Assembly: GCA_024640385.1 (NCBI GenBank)
Contig: JAHEFC010000082.1
Span: forward strand, 3,816 to 12,269
DNA from: Sphingobacteriales bacterium
GTDB taxonomy: Bacteria; Bacteroidota; Bacteroidia; Chitinophagales; Chitinophagaceae
Length of the DNA stretch: 8,454 bases
Direction of reading: 5' to 3'
Below the pieces are notes generated by a model that saw nothing but the letters and a program-made list of their open reading frames with translations, was not told the origin of the DNA and did no database searches. Below, in pieces: positions 1 through 6,454 of the stretch. The stretch's first letter is position 1. The number at the start of each line of letters is the position of its first letter. The position numbers were made by a program, and so were the translations under genes.

Positions 1-354
1 AACATGATCGTCTTCTATCCAATCGGGGAAATCTGGTGCGAACAACCTGAATTCGCCGGCTTTACCTTCTAAATTGATCAATATGCCTTTTACCGGTTCT
101 TCACCCGAAGTAAAACATTCAATGGCAGAGCCGTCTTTGAACTGGCCTGTGTCAGCAGGGTAGGGCAATCTGAAACTGATCTCAGGGTAATCGGCGTAGC
201 CGAAACTCTTGCGGGTAACTTTTATCGGGTGCAGGGCAAGGCCTTCTGATTTAAGGGCCCTGAGGCTGTGTTGCTGATCCAGCCGGAACCTTTGCACCTG
301 TTCATTCTCTTCCAGGTCAATACATTCCAATAGTCTTTTTATCTGCGGGTGCAT
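1..354 (-). CDS. SF1 DNA/RNA helicase, IGHMBP2-like (N-terminal part; cut by window edge)
   Basis: The frame is open from an ATG at 354-352 through position 1 (118 codons), so the C-terminal part lies outside the window. The visible part starts with a charged helix (about residues 1-32, LLECIDLEENEQVQRFRLDQ). A beta-rich segment follows, with ALHPIKVTRKSFGYADYPEI (about 38-57), then GQFKDGSAIECFTSGEEPVKGILINL and FPDWIEDD (about 108-115). This order resembles the N-terminal OB/stalk region of the IGHMBP2-type superfamily 1 helicases common in Bacteroidota, typically a little over 600 residues with the AAA/UvrD-type motor after this point. Such enzymes are expected to unwind nucleic acid using ATP in the cytoplasm. 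The Walker A and B motifs are not in view, so the call rests on recognising the N-terminal domain only. It diverges from the gene at 491; I see no clear promoter in the 136 bp between them. Confidence 0.6.
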   Translation of the reverse strand, partial: MHPQIKRLLECIDLEENEQVQRFRLDQQHSLRALKSEGLALHPIKVTRKSFGYADYPEISFRLPYPADTGQFKDGSAIECFTSGEEPVKGILINLEGKAGEFRLFAPDFPDWIEDDHV

Positions 355-490
355 CCTGTGAAAATAGCAAAAACTTATATGTGTCAGAGGTGATTCCTAA
401 CGGGAATATGAAGTATTTGGAAGGGTGGCAGAATTTGATAAAAACTTCTTATTTTAAATCCGGGGAGAATTCAGTGTTCCTAAATTCAAA

Positions 491-829
491 ATGATCGCAA
501 TGCAATACAACACTGCCATAGACAATGCATTAATCAGGCAATGGCATCTTAGCCAGTTGGATCCCCAGGCTGTGGAGGCGGAACTGGTTTCCAAAGGATT
601 TGATGCTGAAACAATTTCCGCTTACCTCAATGCCTATAAAAAATTCAAAGTAGAGAAAAAACAGTTTATTGGATTTTTCTGCATGGGCCTCGGTGCGTTT
701 TTGGGATTCATCAGCTGTGTGCTGAGCCTGACCAACCCTATACCTGAACTCTATAACCTGATCCTTTTCGGCCTGACCTCAGTAGCGATATCCATTATTG
801 TTGTGGGTATGTATTTCCTGTTTGAATAA
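491..829 (+). CDS. Small two-helix membrane protein of unknown function
   Basis: A 112-residue protein with an amphipathic, soluble N-terminal half (about residues 5-57; LIRQWHLSQLDPQAVEAELVS suggests a small helical hairpin) and two hydrophobic helices at about 59-80 and 88-111, joined by a short NPIPELYN loop. No signal peptide and no catalytic motif are visible. The charge pattern (KKFKVEKKQ just before helix 1) favours a cytoplasmic N-terminus with both helices in the inner membrane. The ATG at 491 is followed by another ATG three codons later (500), which is equally possible because neither has a Shine-Dalgarno site. It ends 25 bp before the exported oxidoreductase gene on the same strand, so the two may be co-transcribed. 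I do not recognise a named family; similar small proteins occur in Chitinophagaceae from general knowledge. The reading frame is convincing, the function is unknown. Confidence 0.75.
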   Translation: MIAMQYNTAIDNALIRQWHLSQLDPQAVEAELVSKGFDAETISAYLNAYKKFKVEKKQFIGFFCMGLGAFLGFISCVLSLTNPIPELYNLILFGLTSVAISIIVVGMYFLFE

Positions 830-854
830 CGGGATATTTGTTTAATTTCTCCTC

Positions 855-1958
855 ATGTTTAAAAGATCATTTGCGGCATCCATACTGATGCTGGTTCTGC
901 CCATGGCATTAAATGCCCAGTCTTCCTCCAGACCCGTGCGGGTTGCCGTAGTGGGGCTGGTGCACGATCATGTTCACTGGATACTCGGCAGGAAAAATCT
1001 GGGCGATATTGAAGTAGTGGGATATGCTGAAGCCAATACTGCATTGGCAGAGAGGTATGCCAAGCAATACGGACTTGATAAAAAACTTTTCTATACGTCA
1101 TTGGAAGAGATGATAGAAAAAACAAAGCCGGAAGCTGTTCTCGCTTTCAATAGTATTTATGATCACTTGAAAGTGGTTGAATACTGCGCACCCCGTGGCA
1201 TTCATGTGATGGTGGAGAAGCCGCTGGCAGTGAGTCTTGATCATGCCAATAAAATGCTGGCATTGGCAAAAAAGCACAAGATCTACCTGCTCACCAATTA
1301 CGAGACCACCTGGTATGGTTCCAATGAAATGGCTTACAAAATAGCATGGAATGATCAATCGATCGGTGATATCAGGAAGATCGTTTTTTATACCGGCCAT
1401 CGCGGACCAAAGGAGATCGGATGCAGTGAGGAGTTCCTGGCCTGGCTGACGGATCCCGCGCAGAACGGGGCAGGAGCATTGAACGATTTCGGGTGTTATG
1501 GTGCAGACCTGGCCACCTGGTTATTAAAAGGAGAGAAGCCTTTGTCAGTCTCAGCTGTGACTCAACAGATCAAGCCTGATATTTATCCCAAAGTAGATGA
1601 TGAAGCTACCATAGTGATCAGTTATCCCAAAGCCCAGGTGGTGATACAAGCTTCCTGGAACTGGCCCTATAATCGCAAAGAGATGGAACTCTACGGCAGA
1701 ACGGGCTATGTGATCTGTAAAGACGGCACCAATATGATATTTAGGGAGAGTGAAAAAGCACAACCGCAATCGATTACTGCTCCTGCTTTGCCAGGAAACC
1801 GGAACGATCCATTTGTGTATTTTGCAAATGTCATTCGTGGGAATATTAAACTTTCTCCCTGGGATCTTTCCTCTCCGGAAACAAATGAAATGGTAGTGAA
1901 GATCCTTGATGCCGCTAAACGTTCAGCAAAAAGCGGGAAAGCGGTTTCTATTGAATAA
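855..1958 (+). CDS. Exported Gfo/Idh/MocA-family oxidoreductase
   Basis: A 367-residue protein with a Sec-type signal peptide (residues 1-22, MFKRSF then a hydrophobic core, probable cut after NAQ). A Rossmann domain begins at about 28 (VRVAVVGLVHDHVHWIL). The family's EKP motif is at 121-123 (MVEKPLAVS), with Lys122 the usual catalytic or cofactor-contacting lysine. The C-terminal alpha/beta domain carries the family signature around 206-224 (AGALNDFGCYGADLATWLL) and DDEATIVISYP at 248-258. Members are NAD(P)-dependent sugar or polyol dehydrogenases and related enzymes; the substrate cannot be read from the sequence. Oddities are the nucleotide-binding loop, which lacks GxGxxG and instead has His at 37, 39 and 41, and the signal peptide, which has Lys-Arg rather than a Tat twin arginine. 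Length is normal for the family. It lies 25 bp after the small membrane protein gene and ends before a bidirectional terminator at 2113-2140. Confidence 0.88.
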   Translation: MFKRSFAASILMLVLPMALNAQSSSRPVRVAVVGLVHDHVHWILGRKNLGDIEVVGYAEANTALAERYAKQYGLDKKLFYTSLEEMIEKTKPEAVLAFNSIYDHLKVVEYCAPRGIHVMVEKPLAVSLDHANKMLALAKKHKIYLLTNYETTWYGSNEMAYKIAWNDQSIGDIRKIVFYTGHRGPKEIGCSEEFLAWLTDPAQNGAGALNDFGCYGADLATWLLKGEKPLSVSAVTQQIKPDIYPKVDDEATIVISYPKAQVVIQASWNWPYNRKEMELYGRTGYVICKDGTNMIFRESEKAQPQSITAPALPGNRNDPFVYFANVIRGNIKLSPWDLSSPETNEMVVKILDAAKRSAKSGKAVSIE

Positions 1959-2112
1959 CATGCAAATCTACCTGTCTTTTGTTGAGTTGATAGAATGGTT
2001 CAGATTAATTTTCTGCTGAATCGTTACTTCCGAAAGTTTCGCGTTACCAGGAGATAATGTCCGGTATCGAATTTAGCAGACTTTCATTCTTTCTTTTGTT
2101 TCTTCTGTAAAT

Positions 2113-2140
2113 AAAAAGCCCCGTAAAAACGGGGCTTTTT
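2113..2140. terminator. Strong bidirectional intrinsic terminator
   Basis: A perfect 12-bp stem (AAAAAGCCCCGT at 2113-2124 with ACGGGGCTTTTT at 2129-2140) closes an AAAA loop. The GC core is flanked by an A-run and a T-run, so it works as a Rho-independent terminator in both directions. It sits between the converging oxidoreductase gene (ends 1958) and the secreted-protein gene (minus-strand stop at 2151-2153), and probably serves both. Confidence 0.93.
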
Positions 2141-2150
2141 CGATAGAAAT

Positions 2151-2927
2151 TTATTTCGCTGGAGCAGGAGGTGAACTGAGATCTCTTCTTAGTTTCATAA
2201 TATAAACATCAACTTTCGCATTTCCATCTTCCATTAATTTTGCCCTGGTATCCCATGCGGCATGTCCATAGAGTTTCGCATATTCATCACGGAATGATGG
2301 AGTACCAGGAGGATTCTTGCCATAAAAATCGGCTTCAAGCGATTTGAATCCATCTTTAAGATTCCTGATCTCCACCCAGGTCTGATCCGATCCGTCCCAG
2401 ATCTGGTCGAACATCGCAAAGCTGAGGTTAGTCATGAATCCGGTTTTCATATTCTTAAGTACCTGGACATTTCTGGACATTTCCCTTCTCAAATCATTTT
2501 GTTCCATACCCTGCTTTAAGTGTCGAACAGTAACCACGTATTTATCTGCCTGCACTTCTGGCCGAAGACTCAGGCTGTCAACAAATCGATAGGTTGCGTT
2601 CATGGTTTCATCCAGGTAAGGGAAAAATGTTTTATCAAGATCGGCGCTATGTGCAGCTGCATCCGGCCTTTCTTTGTCGAAATCCTCAAATGCCTTATAT
2701 CCTCCTGCTATGTGGTAGAATCCCTGGTAAGGGCCACTCAAAATCTCATAGACTTCCATCCCGTCAGCGGTAGTGTGGAATTTTGCAACATGCTGCTTGT
2801 AGGCCGCTTCAAAAGCCATTTTCTGACCTTTCTTCGGTTTAACCGTGTTGACGGTGGTAAGATTTTTGTTTTGCGCGTAAGTGGTCAGTGTTGATGCAAT
2901 AAGCACCAATAGGAAGATCTTTTTCAT
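2151..2927 (-). CDS. Secreted protein of unknown function, possible duplicated ferredoxin-like fold
   Basis: A 258-residue protein with a clear Sec signal peptide (MKKIFLLVLIASTLTTYAQ, probable cut before Gln19). The mature part has no cysteine and appears to contain two similar units. Residues 24-85 (VNTVKPKKGQKMAFEAAYKQ, then GFYHIAGGYKAFEDFDK) and 130-200 (YVVTVRHLKQG, then TWVEIRNLKDGFKSLEAD) each look like strand, long helix, two strands, helix. That pattern recalls dimeric alpha/beta-barrel proteins such as ABM- or NIPSNAP-like domains, but this is a weak inference from pattern and no active-site motif is visible. The Pro/Ala-rich tail (SSPPAPAK) is probably disordered. It is expected in the periplasm or outside the cell. 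The gene appears monocistronic: the terminator at 3027-3064 separates it from the upstream gene and another at 2113-2140 follows it. ATG at 2927-2925 is followed directly by the signal peptide, which fixes the start. Confidence 0.85.
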   Translation of the reverse strand: MKKIFLLVLIASTLTTYAQNKNLTTVNTVKPKKGQKMAFEAAYKQHVAKFHTTADGMEVYEILSGPYQGFYHIAGGYKAFEDFDKERPDAAAHSADLDKTFFPYLDETMNATYRFVDSLSLRPEVQADKYVVTVRHLKQGMEQNDLRREMSRNVQVLKNMKTGFMTNLSFAMFDQIWDGSDQTWVEIRNLKDGFKSLEADFYGKNPPGTPSFRDEYAKLYGHAAWDTRAKLMEDGNAKVDVYIMKLRRDLSSPPAPAK

Positions 2928-2948
2928 TGTGAGTTGTTTTGGTTAAGA

Positions 2949-2969
2949 GCTGAAAAGAGTGTTCTCAGC
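2949..2969 (-). promoter_or_regulatory. Small hairpin in the leader of the secreted-protein gene
   Basis: Read on the minus strand, GCTGAGAA and TTTTCAGC form an 8-bp stem with one G.U pair and a 5-nt CACTC loop, starting 22 bases upstream of the ATG at 2927. On the plus strand the same pair would be an A-C mismatch, so the structure favours the sense transcript of the 2151-2927 gene. It has no T-run, so it is not a terminator. A role in mRNA stability or control is only a guess. Confidence 0.3.
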
Positions 2970-3026
2970 AAGAGTATGAAAACTTTACACCAAATACAGT
3001 ACCCAAAATTGGTTATAGGCGGGCAC

Positions 3027-3064
3027 AAAAAAACTCATGATCCCTTTAGACAGGATCATGAGTT
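3027..3064 (-). terminator. Intrinsic terminator after the 364-residue secreted-protein gene
   Basis: Arms at 3032-3043 (AACTCATGATCC) and 3053-3064 (GGATCATGAGTT) form a perfect 12-bp stem with a 9-nt loop. Read on the minus strand the hairpin ends in a run of seven U (plus-strand A-run 3027-3033), while on the plus strand there is no T-run after the stem. It therefore terminates the gene whose stop is at 3086-3088 and insulates the next minus-strand gene. Confidence 0.88.
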
Positions 3065-3085
3065 CGGCTATTATTTGGAGTAATG

Positions 3086-4180
3086 CTAGTTTGTTTTGGA
3101 CAATACAGGCTGCGTTGTCTCGTATGGTCCTTTGAATTTACTGACATCTATGGGGAAATGCCTTGAGTTCACATTAGCGATCTGCATCTGGTTCTTAAGT
3201 CGCATGGCAACAGATTCAAATCCTTTGCCATCTCGGGAATCAAAATCGTTCAACACAAGTCCATTGGCCTCTTTCATCATGGACTGGGGATCGTCCAGGT
3301 AATAGTAGATGACGGCCAGGTTGAAGAAACTTGCATAGCGCAATTTCCTGTCGTGCTTGCTGGTGGAATTATATCTTTTTTTGATCCCTTCAAAATAGTC
3401 TATAACAGGTTTCATTTTTGCCCTGACGTCCGGGATAGGCGTACTGGCATCCATGCCGAATAATACACTGTTCATCTGCTGGAATGCTTTCCTGTGGGCG
3501 TCGTATTCTGGATGCTTTCTGCTGCCAACGATCCACATGAAATCATTGGAGGTCACCTCGGAGTAGCCGAAATCCTGGGACAGCCTGTTGCTCAGTGCAT
3601 GCATGGCCCTGGTCACATTCTGCCTGTAAAGGTCGTTGGTGAGTTTGATCGAGTTCAAAAAGAAATACCCTTCGGCAAGTTGTTTTACGGGGAATTCAGG
3701 GCTCCTGTATTTTTGCTTCTGTTCCCTGTTTACAAGCTGTTGGTCATATATATGCATGCCTTTGTAATCTGTTACAACGGCAGTGGCTGCAAAACTATAG
3801 GTTACTTCCTGCGCATAAAAGTTTTTGGTACCTGTGACTTTTCCCTGTTTGTCTTTGATGTCTTCAACCCGCTCCACAACAGTGAAGGATTCGGGCAGGA
3901 GATCATCCAGTCTCACAGTAACGGTCAGGTGCCCGCCTTCCGGCAGTTTTCTCCAGCCGTCAAGCTCTACCATCCTTTCGGGGTCCACTTCACGGGTCAG
4001 CGACTGCATGAGTTTAGTGTTCTCTATTTCAACGTTGTAGGTGCGGTAGGTACTGTCCAGTTTTACAGTGGGTAATGATCTCAATTGGACCGAAAACCCG
4101 AATTTATCGAGGTCAACGTTTCTCTGCCCTATCAGGGTAATGGGCAGGAAAAACAGGATGATTAATAATTGCTTTTGCAT
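3086..4180 (-). CDS. Secreted protein of unknown function (364 residues)
   Basis: A Sec signal peptide is clear (MQKQLLIILFFLPITLIGQ, probable cut near residue 19). The mature protein has two parts. Residues about 20-160 are beta-rich (TYRTYNVEIEN, HLTVTVRLDDL, TYSFAATAVVTDYKGMHIYD). Residues about 165-335 are helical, with HDRKLRYASFFNLAVIYYYL at 276-295 followed by a second helix (SMMKEANGLVLND), an arrangement like a single TPR-type helical hairpin. There is no cysteine, no lipobox and no recognisable catalytic motif. Proteins beginning with a similar VDLDKFGFSV segment seem to be a Bacteroidota envelope family of unknown role, from general knowledge and not checked. The ATG at 4180-4178 directly precedes the signal peptide. 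The gene stands alone: its terminator is at 3027-3064, and the aquaporin gene diverges 207 bp upstream. Confidence 0.82.
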   Translation of the reverse strand: MQKQLLIILFFLPITLIGQRNVDLDKFGFSVQLRSLPTVKLDSTYRTYNVEIENTKLMQSLTREVDPERMVELDGWRKLPEGGHLTVTVRLDDLLPESFTVVERVEDIKDKQGKVTGTKNFYAQEVTYSFAATAVVTDYKGMHIYDQQLVNREQKQKYRSPEFPVKQLAEGYFFLNSIKLTNDLYRQNVTRAMHALSNRLSQDFGYSEVTSNDFMWIVGSRKHPEYDAHRKAFQQMNSVLFGMDASTPIPDVRAKMKPVIDYFEGIKKRYNSTSKHDRKLRYASFFNLAVIYYYLDDPQSMMKEANGLVLNDFDSRDGKGFESVAMRLKNQMQIANVNSRHFPIDVSKFKGPYETTQPVLSKTN

Positions 4181-4271
4181 AAAGTTTGGATTCCTTATCT
4201 ATAAAACGCAGGTATCCATTGAATATTTCACTTTTCTATGTTTTCGACCGTCATTAACTGGGCAATTATGG

Positions 4272-4286
4272 CAGATTTATAATCTG
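4272..4286. promoter_or_regulatory. Candidate operator dyad between divergent genes
   Basis: CAGATT-TAT-AATCTG is a perfect 6-bp inverted repeat with a 3-bp centre, in the 207-bp region between the divergent secreted-protein gene (start 4180) and aqpZ (start 4388). The compact size fits a dimeric regulator site, but an A/T-rich region can yield such a dyad by chance. No regulator is encoded nearby. Confidence 0.22.
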
Positions 4287-4387
4287 ATACATCAACATCC
4301 GTCCGAATTTTCATAGTTCCGGCATTTTCCCGAATCTTTGACGCTTGGCGTTTGCCTTCAAAATCAATCGATTAAAACTATTCGATT

Positions 4388-5077
4388 ATGAAAAAATATC
4401 TGACGGAATTCATTGGTACATTCTGGCTTGTTCTGGGCGGCTGTGGCAGCGCTGTTATTTCAGCGGCCTTTCCTGATGTGGGTATTGGCCTGCTAGGCGT
4501 TTCACTGGCATTTGGATTGACCGTAATGACCATGGCATATGCATTGGGTCATATCTCCGGGGCACATTTCAATCCTGCAATTACCGTCGCTTTCTGGACC
4601 AGCGGTCGACTCCCTGCCTCACTGGTTCCCGGTTATATCATATCACAGGTGGCCGGGGCTATATCGGCTGCAGGTGTTTTATACCTTATCGCGTCAGGAA
4701 AACCCGGATTTTCCCTTGAATCGGGTTTTGCATCAAATGGATATGGTGAACATTCGCCGGGGAATTATTCCATGGTCTCAGCATTGATCACGGAGGTGGT
4801 TATGACATTCTTCTTTCTGATCATCATTTTTGGTTCAACATCGGACAAGGCATACAGGGGATTTGCGCCTATAGCGATCGGTTTGGCACTGACATTGATT
4901 CACCTTATCAGTATTCCGGTAACCAATACTTCAGTAAACCCGGCCCGTAGCACAGGACAGGCGATTTTTGCCGGGGGATGGGCTATCAGTCAATTATGGC
5001 TATTCTGGGTAGCTCCAATTGTAGGGGGAGCTCTTGCCGGTTTTGTGAGCAACTATATCGAAGAGACGAAAAAATAG
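4388..5077 (+). CDS. aqpZ: Aquaporin Z, water channel
   Basis: A 229-residue inner-membrane water channel of the MIP family with six membrane helices and two half-helices. Both NPA boxes are intact: FNPAIT (N62-P63-A64) and VNPARS (N184-P185-A186). The selectivity filter matches E. coli AqpZ with a constant two-residue offset near the end: Phe42, His172, Thr181 and Arg187. This combination favours water over glycerol. The stretch [20 protein letters not shown] (170-189) and the [17 protein letters not shown] loop (113-129) are near-identical to typical AqpZ proteins. Length is standard and the protein is complete. Start ATG 4388 follows an A/T-rich leader. A loose -7-like box (AATCTTTG, 4333-4340) lies 47 bases upstream without a good -33 partner. 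An inverted repeat AATCGA-N10-TCGATT (4366-4387) touches the start codon. A terminator follows at 5095. Confidence 0.97.
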   Translation: MKKYLTEFIGTFWLVLGGCGSAVISAAFPDVGIGLLGVSLAFGLTVMTMAYALGHISGAHFNPAITVAFWTSGRLPASLVPGYIISQVAGAISAAGVLYLIASGKPGFSLESGFASNGYGEHSPGNYSMVSALITEVVMTFFFLIIIFGSTSDKAYRGFAPIAIGLALTLIHLISIPVTNTSVNPARSTGQAIFAGGWAISQLWLFWVAPIVGGALAGFVSNYIEETKK

Positions 5078-5094
5078 ACTGATACAGATGGCAG

Positions 5095-5128
5095 AGCCCG
5101 GCAAGAATTCTGCCGGGCTTTTCTTTTA
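5095..5128 (+). terminator. Intrinsic terminator after aqpZ
   Basis: AGCCCGGCA (5095-5103) and TGCCGGGCT (5111-5119) form a perfect 9-bp GC-rich stem with a 7-nt loop, followed by TTTCTTTT. It lies 17 bases after the aqpZ stop codon and separates aqpZ from the next plus-strand gene at 5165. Confidence 0.93.
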
Positions 5129-5164
5129 TTAAGCTCATCCATTTCATTACATTAGAATAAAAAA

Positions 5165-5533
5165 ATGAAAAAGCCGATCATTTTGCTGGCCTTCCTTATG
5201 GCCTTTTCAGTAGCATGCATGGCCCAGCAACATGCCAAAGTAGACGGGAAATGGCTGATGAATGTGGAAACCACCATGGGAAGCGGTTCGCCCACTTTTG
5301 TATTAAAGCATGTAAATGACAGCACCCTCTCGGGAAATTACACCGGCGCATTGGGTGAGGCCGAAGTGAAAGGGACTGTGAACGGGAACAAGATCAGGCT
5401 GGAATTCACGATCCAGGCCAACATGATCGAATATACCGGCACAGTGGATGGCGACAATATGAAAGGCATCGTGAAGCTGGGTACGATGGGAGAGGGAAGT
5501 TTTACAGGGAAGAGGGAGAAGGCTGGGAATTAA
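5165..5533 (+). CDS. Small exported beta-rich protein of unknown function
   Basis: A 122-residue protein with a signal peptide (MKKPIILLAFLMAFSVACMA, probable cut before Gln21). The mature part of about 100 residues is almost all short beta-strands with a repeated G-T-V-x-G pattern: GKWLMNVETTMGSGSPTFVL (28-47), LSGNYTGALGEAEVKGTVNG (55-74), YTGTVDGDNMKGIVKLGTMG (90-109), GSFTGKR (111-117). This looks like a small beta-barrel or meander. The same repeat style is known to me as a free-standing domain and as an extra C-terminal domain on secreted hydrolases in Bacteroidota, but no function is established. Cys18 inside SVAC could be read as a poor lipobox; Ser at -3 makes a lipoprotein less likely than plain secretion. 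The ATG is preceded by six A's. The aqpZ terminator just upstream suggests its own promoter, which I cannot identify. Confidence 0.82.
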   Translation: MKKPIILLAFLMAFSVACMAQQHAKVDGKWLMNVETTMGSGSPTFVLKHVNDSTLSGNYTGALGEAEVKGTVNGNKIRLEFTIQANMIEYTGTVDGDNMKGIVKLGTMGEGSFTGKREKAGN

Positions 5534-5557
5534 TGAATTGCAAGGCTCTGAATAACT

Positions 5558-5618
5558 AAAAATTTAAAAGTAAAAAGTAAAATCCAGTCTTTTTTTTACT
5601 TTTTACTTTTGAATTTTT
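5558..5618. repeat. Long A/T hairpin with AAAGTAAAA units, probable bidirectional terminator
   Basis: Arms at 5558-5582 and 5594-5618 pair over 25 bases with a single G.U position (T5565 with G5611) and an 11-nt loop. Each arm holds two tandem AAAAGTAAA-type units (ACTTTT on the other arm). It fills the 93 bp between the converging gene ending at 5533 and dapD, whose stop is at 5627-5629, and T-runs flank it in both directions, so it can end both transcripts. Its composition (almost no G or C) is unlike the GC-core terminators elsewhere in this window, which raises the possibility of a dispersed intergenic repeat. Confidence 0.75.
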
Positions 5619-5626
5619 TCTTTCCT

Positions 5627-6439
5627 CTACACGCTTACATTAAAATCCCTGAGCGCATCGTTCAAGCTGGTCTTCAGGTCTGTGCTGGGTTTGCGCTGAC
5701 CAATGATCAGGGCACAGCCAACACCGTACTCGCCGGCAGCAAATTGCTTGTTATAGGTCCCCGGAATAACTACCGACCTTGCCGGAACCCGGCCACGGTA
5801 TTCAATCGGTTCAGCTCCGCTGACATCAATGATCTTGGTGGACTGGGTCAACACCACATTCGCACCCAATACTGCTTCTTTTTCCACCCTGACGCCTTCC
5901 ACTACAATGCACCTGCTCCCGATGAAGCATCCGTCTTCAACTATCACCGGACTGGCCTGTAGGGGCTCCAGGACGCCCCCGATGCCCACACCTCCGCTCA
6001 GATGCACTCCTTTGCCGATCTGCGCACAACTGCCCACAGTGGCCCAGGTATCTACCATAGTGCCTTCGTCAACATAGGCACCAATATTCACATAGGATGG
6101 CATCAACACCACATTCCTGGCCAGGAAGGCCCCATAACGGGCCACGGCATGCGGTACGGCCCTTACCCCCAGTGACTTATAGTCTTTTTTTAAAAGCATC
6201 TTATCGTAAAACTCGAAAGGAGCAAGATCCCAGGTCTGCATCTGCTGGATCCCGAAATACATCAGGATCGCCTGTTTCACCCATTCATTCACCTGCCAGC
6301 CTTCCCCGGCAGGCTCAGCAACACGTAATCTTCCTTTATCCACTTCTTCGATCACAGACCTCACCGCATCGGAATATGCTGATTCTTTTAAAAGTTCCCT
6401 GTTCTGCCAGGCATCGATGATCTGGTCTCTTAAACTCAT
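5627..6439 (-). CDS. dapD: 2,3,4,5-tetrahydropyridine-2,6-dicarboxylate N-succinyltransferase
   Basis: Cytoplasmic enzyme of the succinylase branch of diaminopimelate and lysine synthesis: it transfers succinyl from succinyl-CoA to tetrahydrodipicolinate. The protein has an N-terminal helical domain (about 1-75 in the 270-residue form) and then a left-handed beta-helix of hexapeptide repeats. The stretch from LMPSYVNIGAYVDEGTMVD through SCAQIGKGVHLSGGVGIGG and VLEPLQASP, to CFIGSRCIVVEG, is nearly identical to E. coli DapD. The catalytic Asp and Glu of the family are expected in the MVDTW and VVEG segments. Length matches the family (E. coli about 274). I place the start at the ATG 6439-6437. 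An upstream in-frame TTG (6457) would add six residues but lies inside the promoter -7 box. The 65-bp gap to the divergent GT9 gene carries that promoter; the hairpin 5558-5618 is the terminator. No other dap gene is adjacent. Confidence 0.96.
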   Translation of the reverse strand: MSLRDQIIDAWQNRELLKESAYSDAVRSVIEEVDKGRLRVAEPAGEGWQVNEWVKQAILMYFGIQQMQTWDLAPFEFYDKMLLKKDYKSLGVRAVPHAVARYGAFLARNVVLMPSYVNIGAYVDEGTMVDTWATVGSCAQIGKGVHLSGGVGIGGVLEPLQASPVIVEDGCFIGSRCIVVEGVRVEKEAVLGANVVLTQSTKIIDVSGAEPIEYRGRVPARSVVIPGTYNKQFAAGEYGVGCALIIGQRKPSTDLKTSLNDALRDFNVSV

Positions 6440-6454
6440 ACCCTGAAATTTTTG

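Noticed and set aside
368..379. Promoter-like TATAAG-TTTTTG on the minus strand before the helicase gene
   Set aside because: The spacing within the TAnnTTTG element is wrong by two bases, and no TTG lies at the right distance.
2520..2894. 124-codon frame on the plus strand
   Set aside because: Antisense to the secreted-protein gene at 2151-2927, which carries a clear signal peptide; no motifs.
3494..4075. Long open frame (193 codons) on the plus strand
   Set aside because: It lies fully antisense to the 364-residue secreted-protein gene, which has a proper signal peptide and terminator. The antisense translation has no domain pattern.
5210..5230. Lipobox in the small exported protein (SVAC at Cys18)
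   Set aside because: Ser at -3 is atypical, and the normal Ala-Gln cut site two residues later explains the N-terminus; kept only as a minor possibility.
5609..6077. Plus-strand frames opposite dapD
   Set aside because: dapD is nearly identical to known enzymes over this stretch; the opposite frames are by-products of its codon use.
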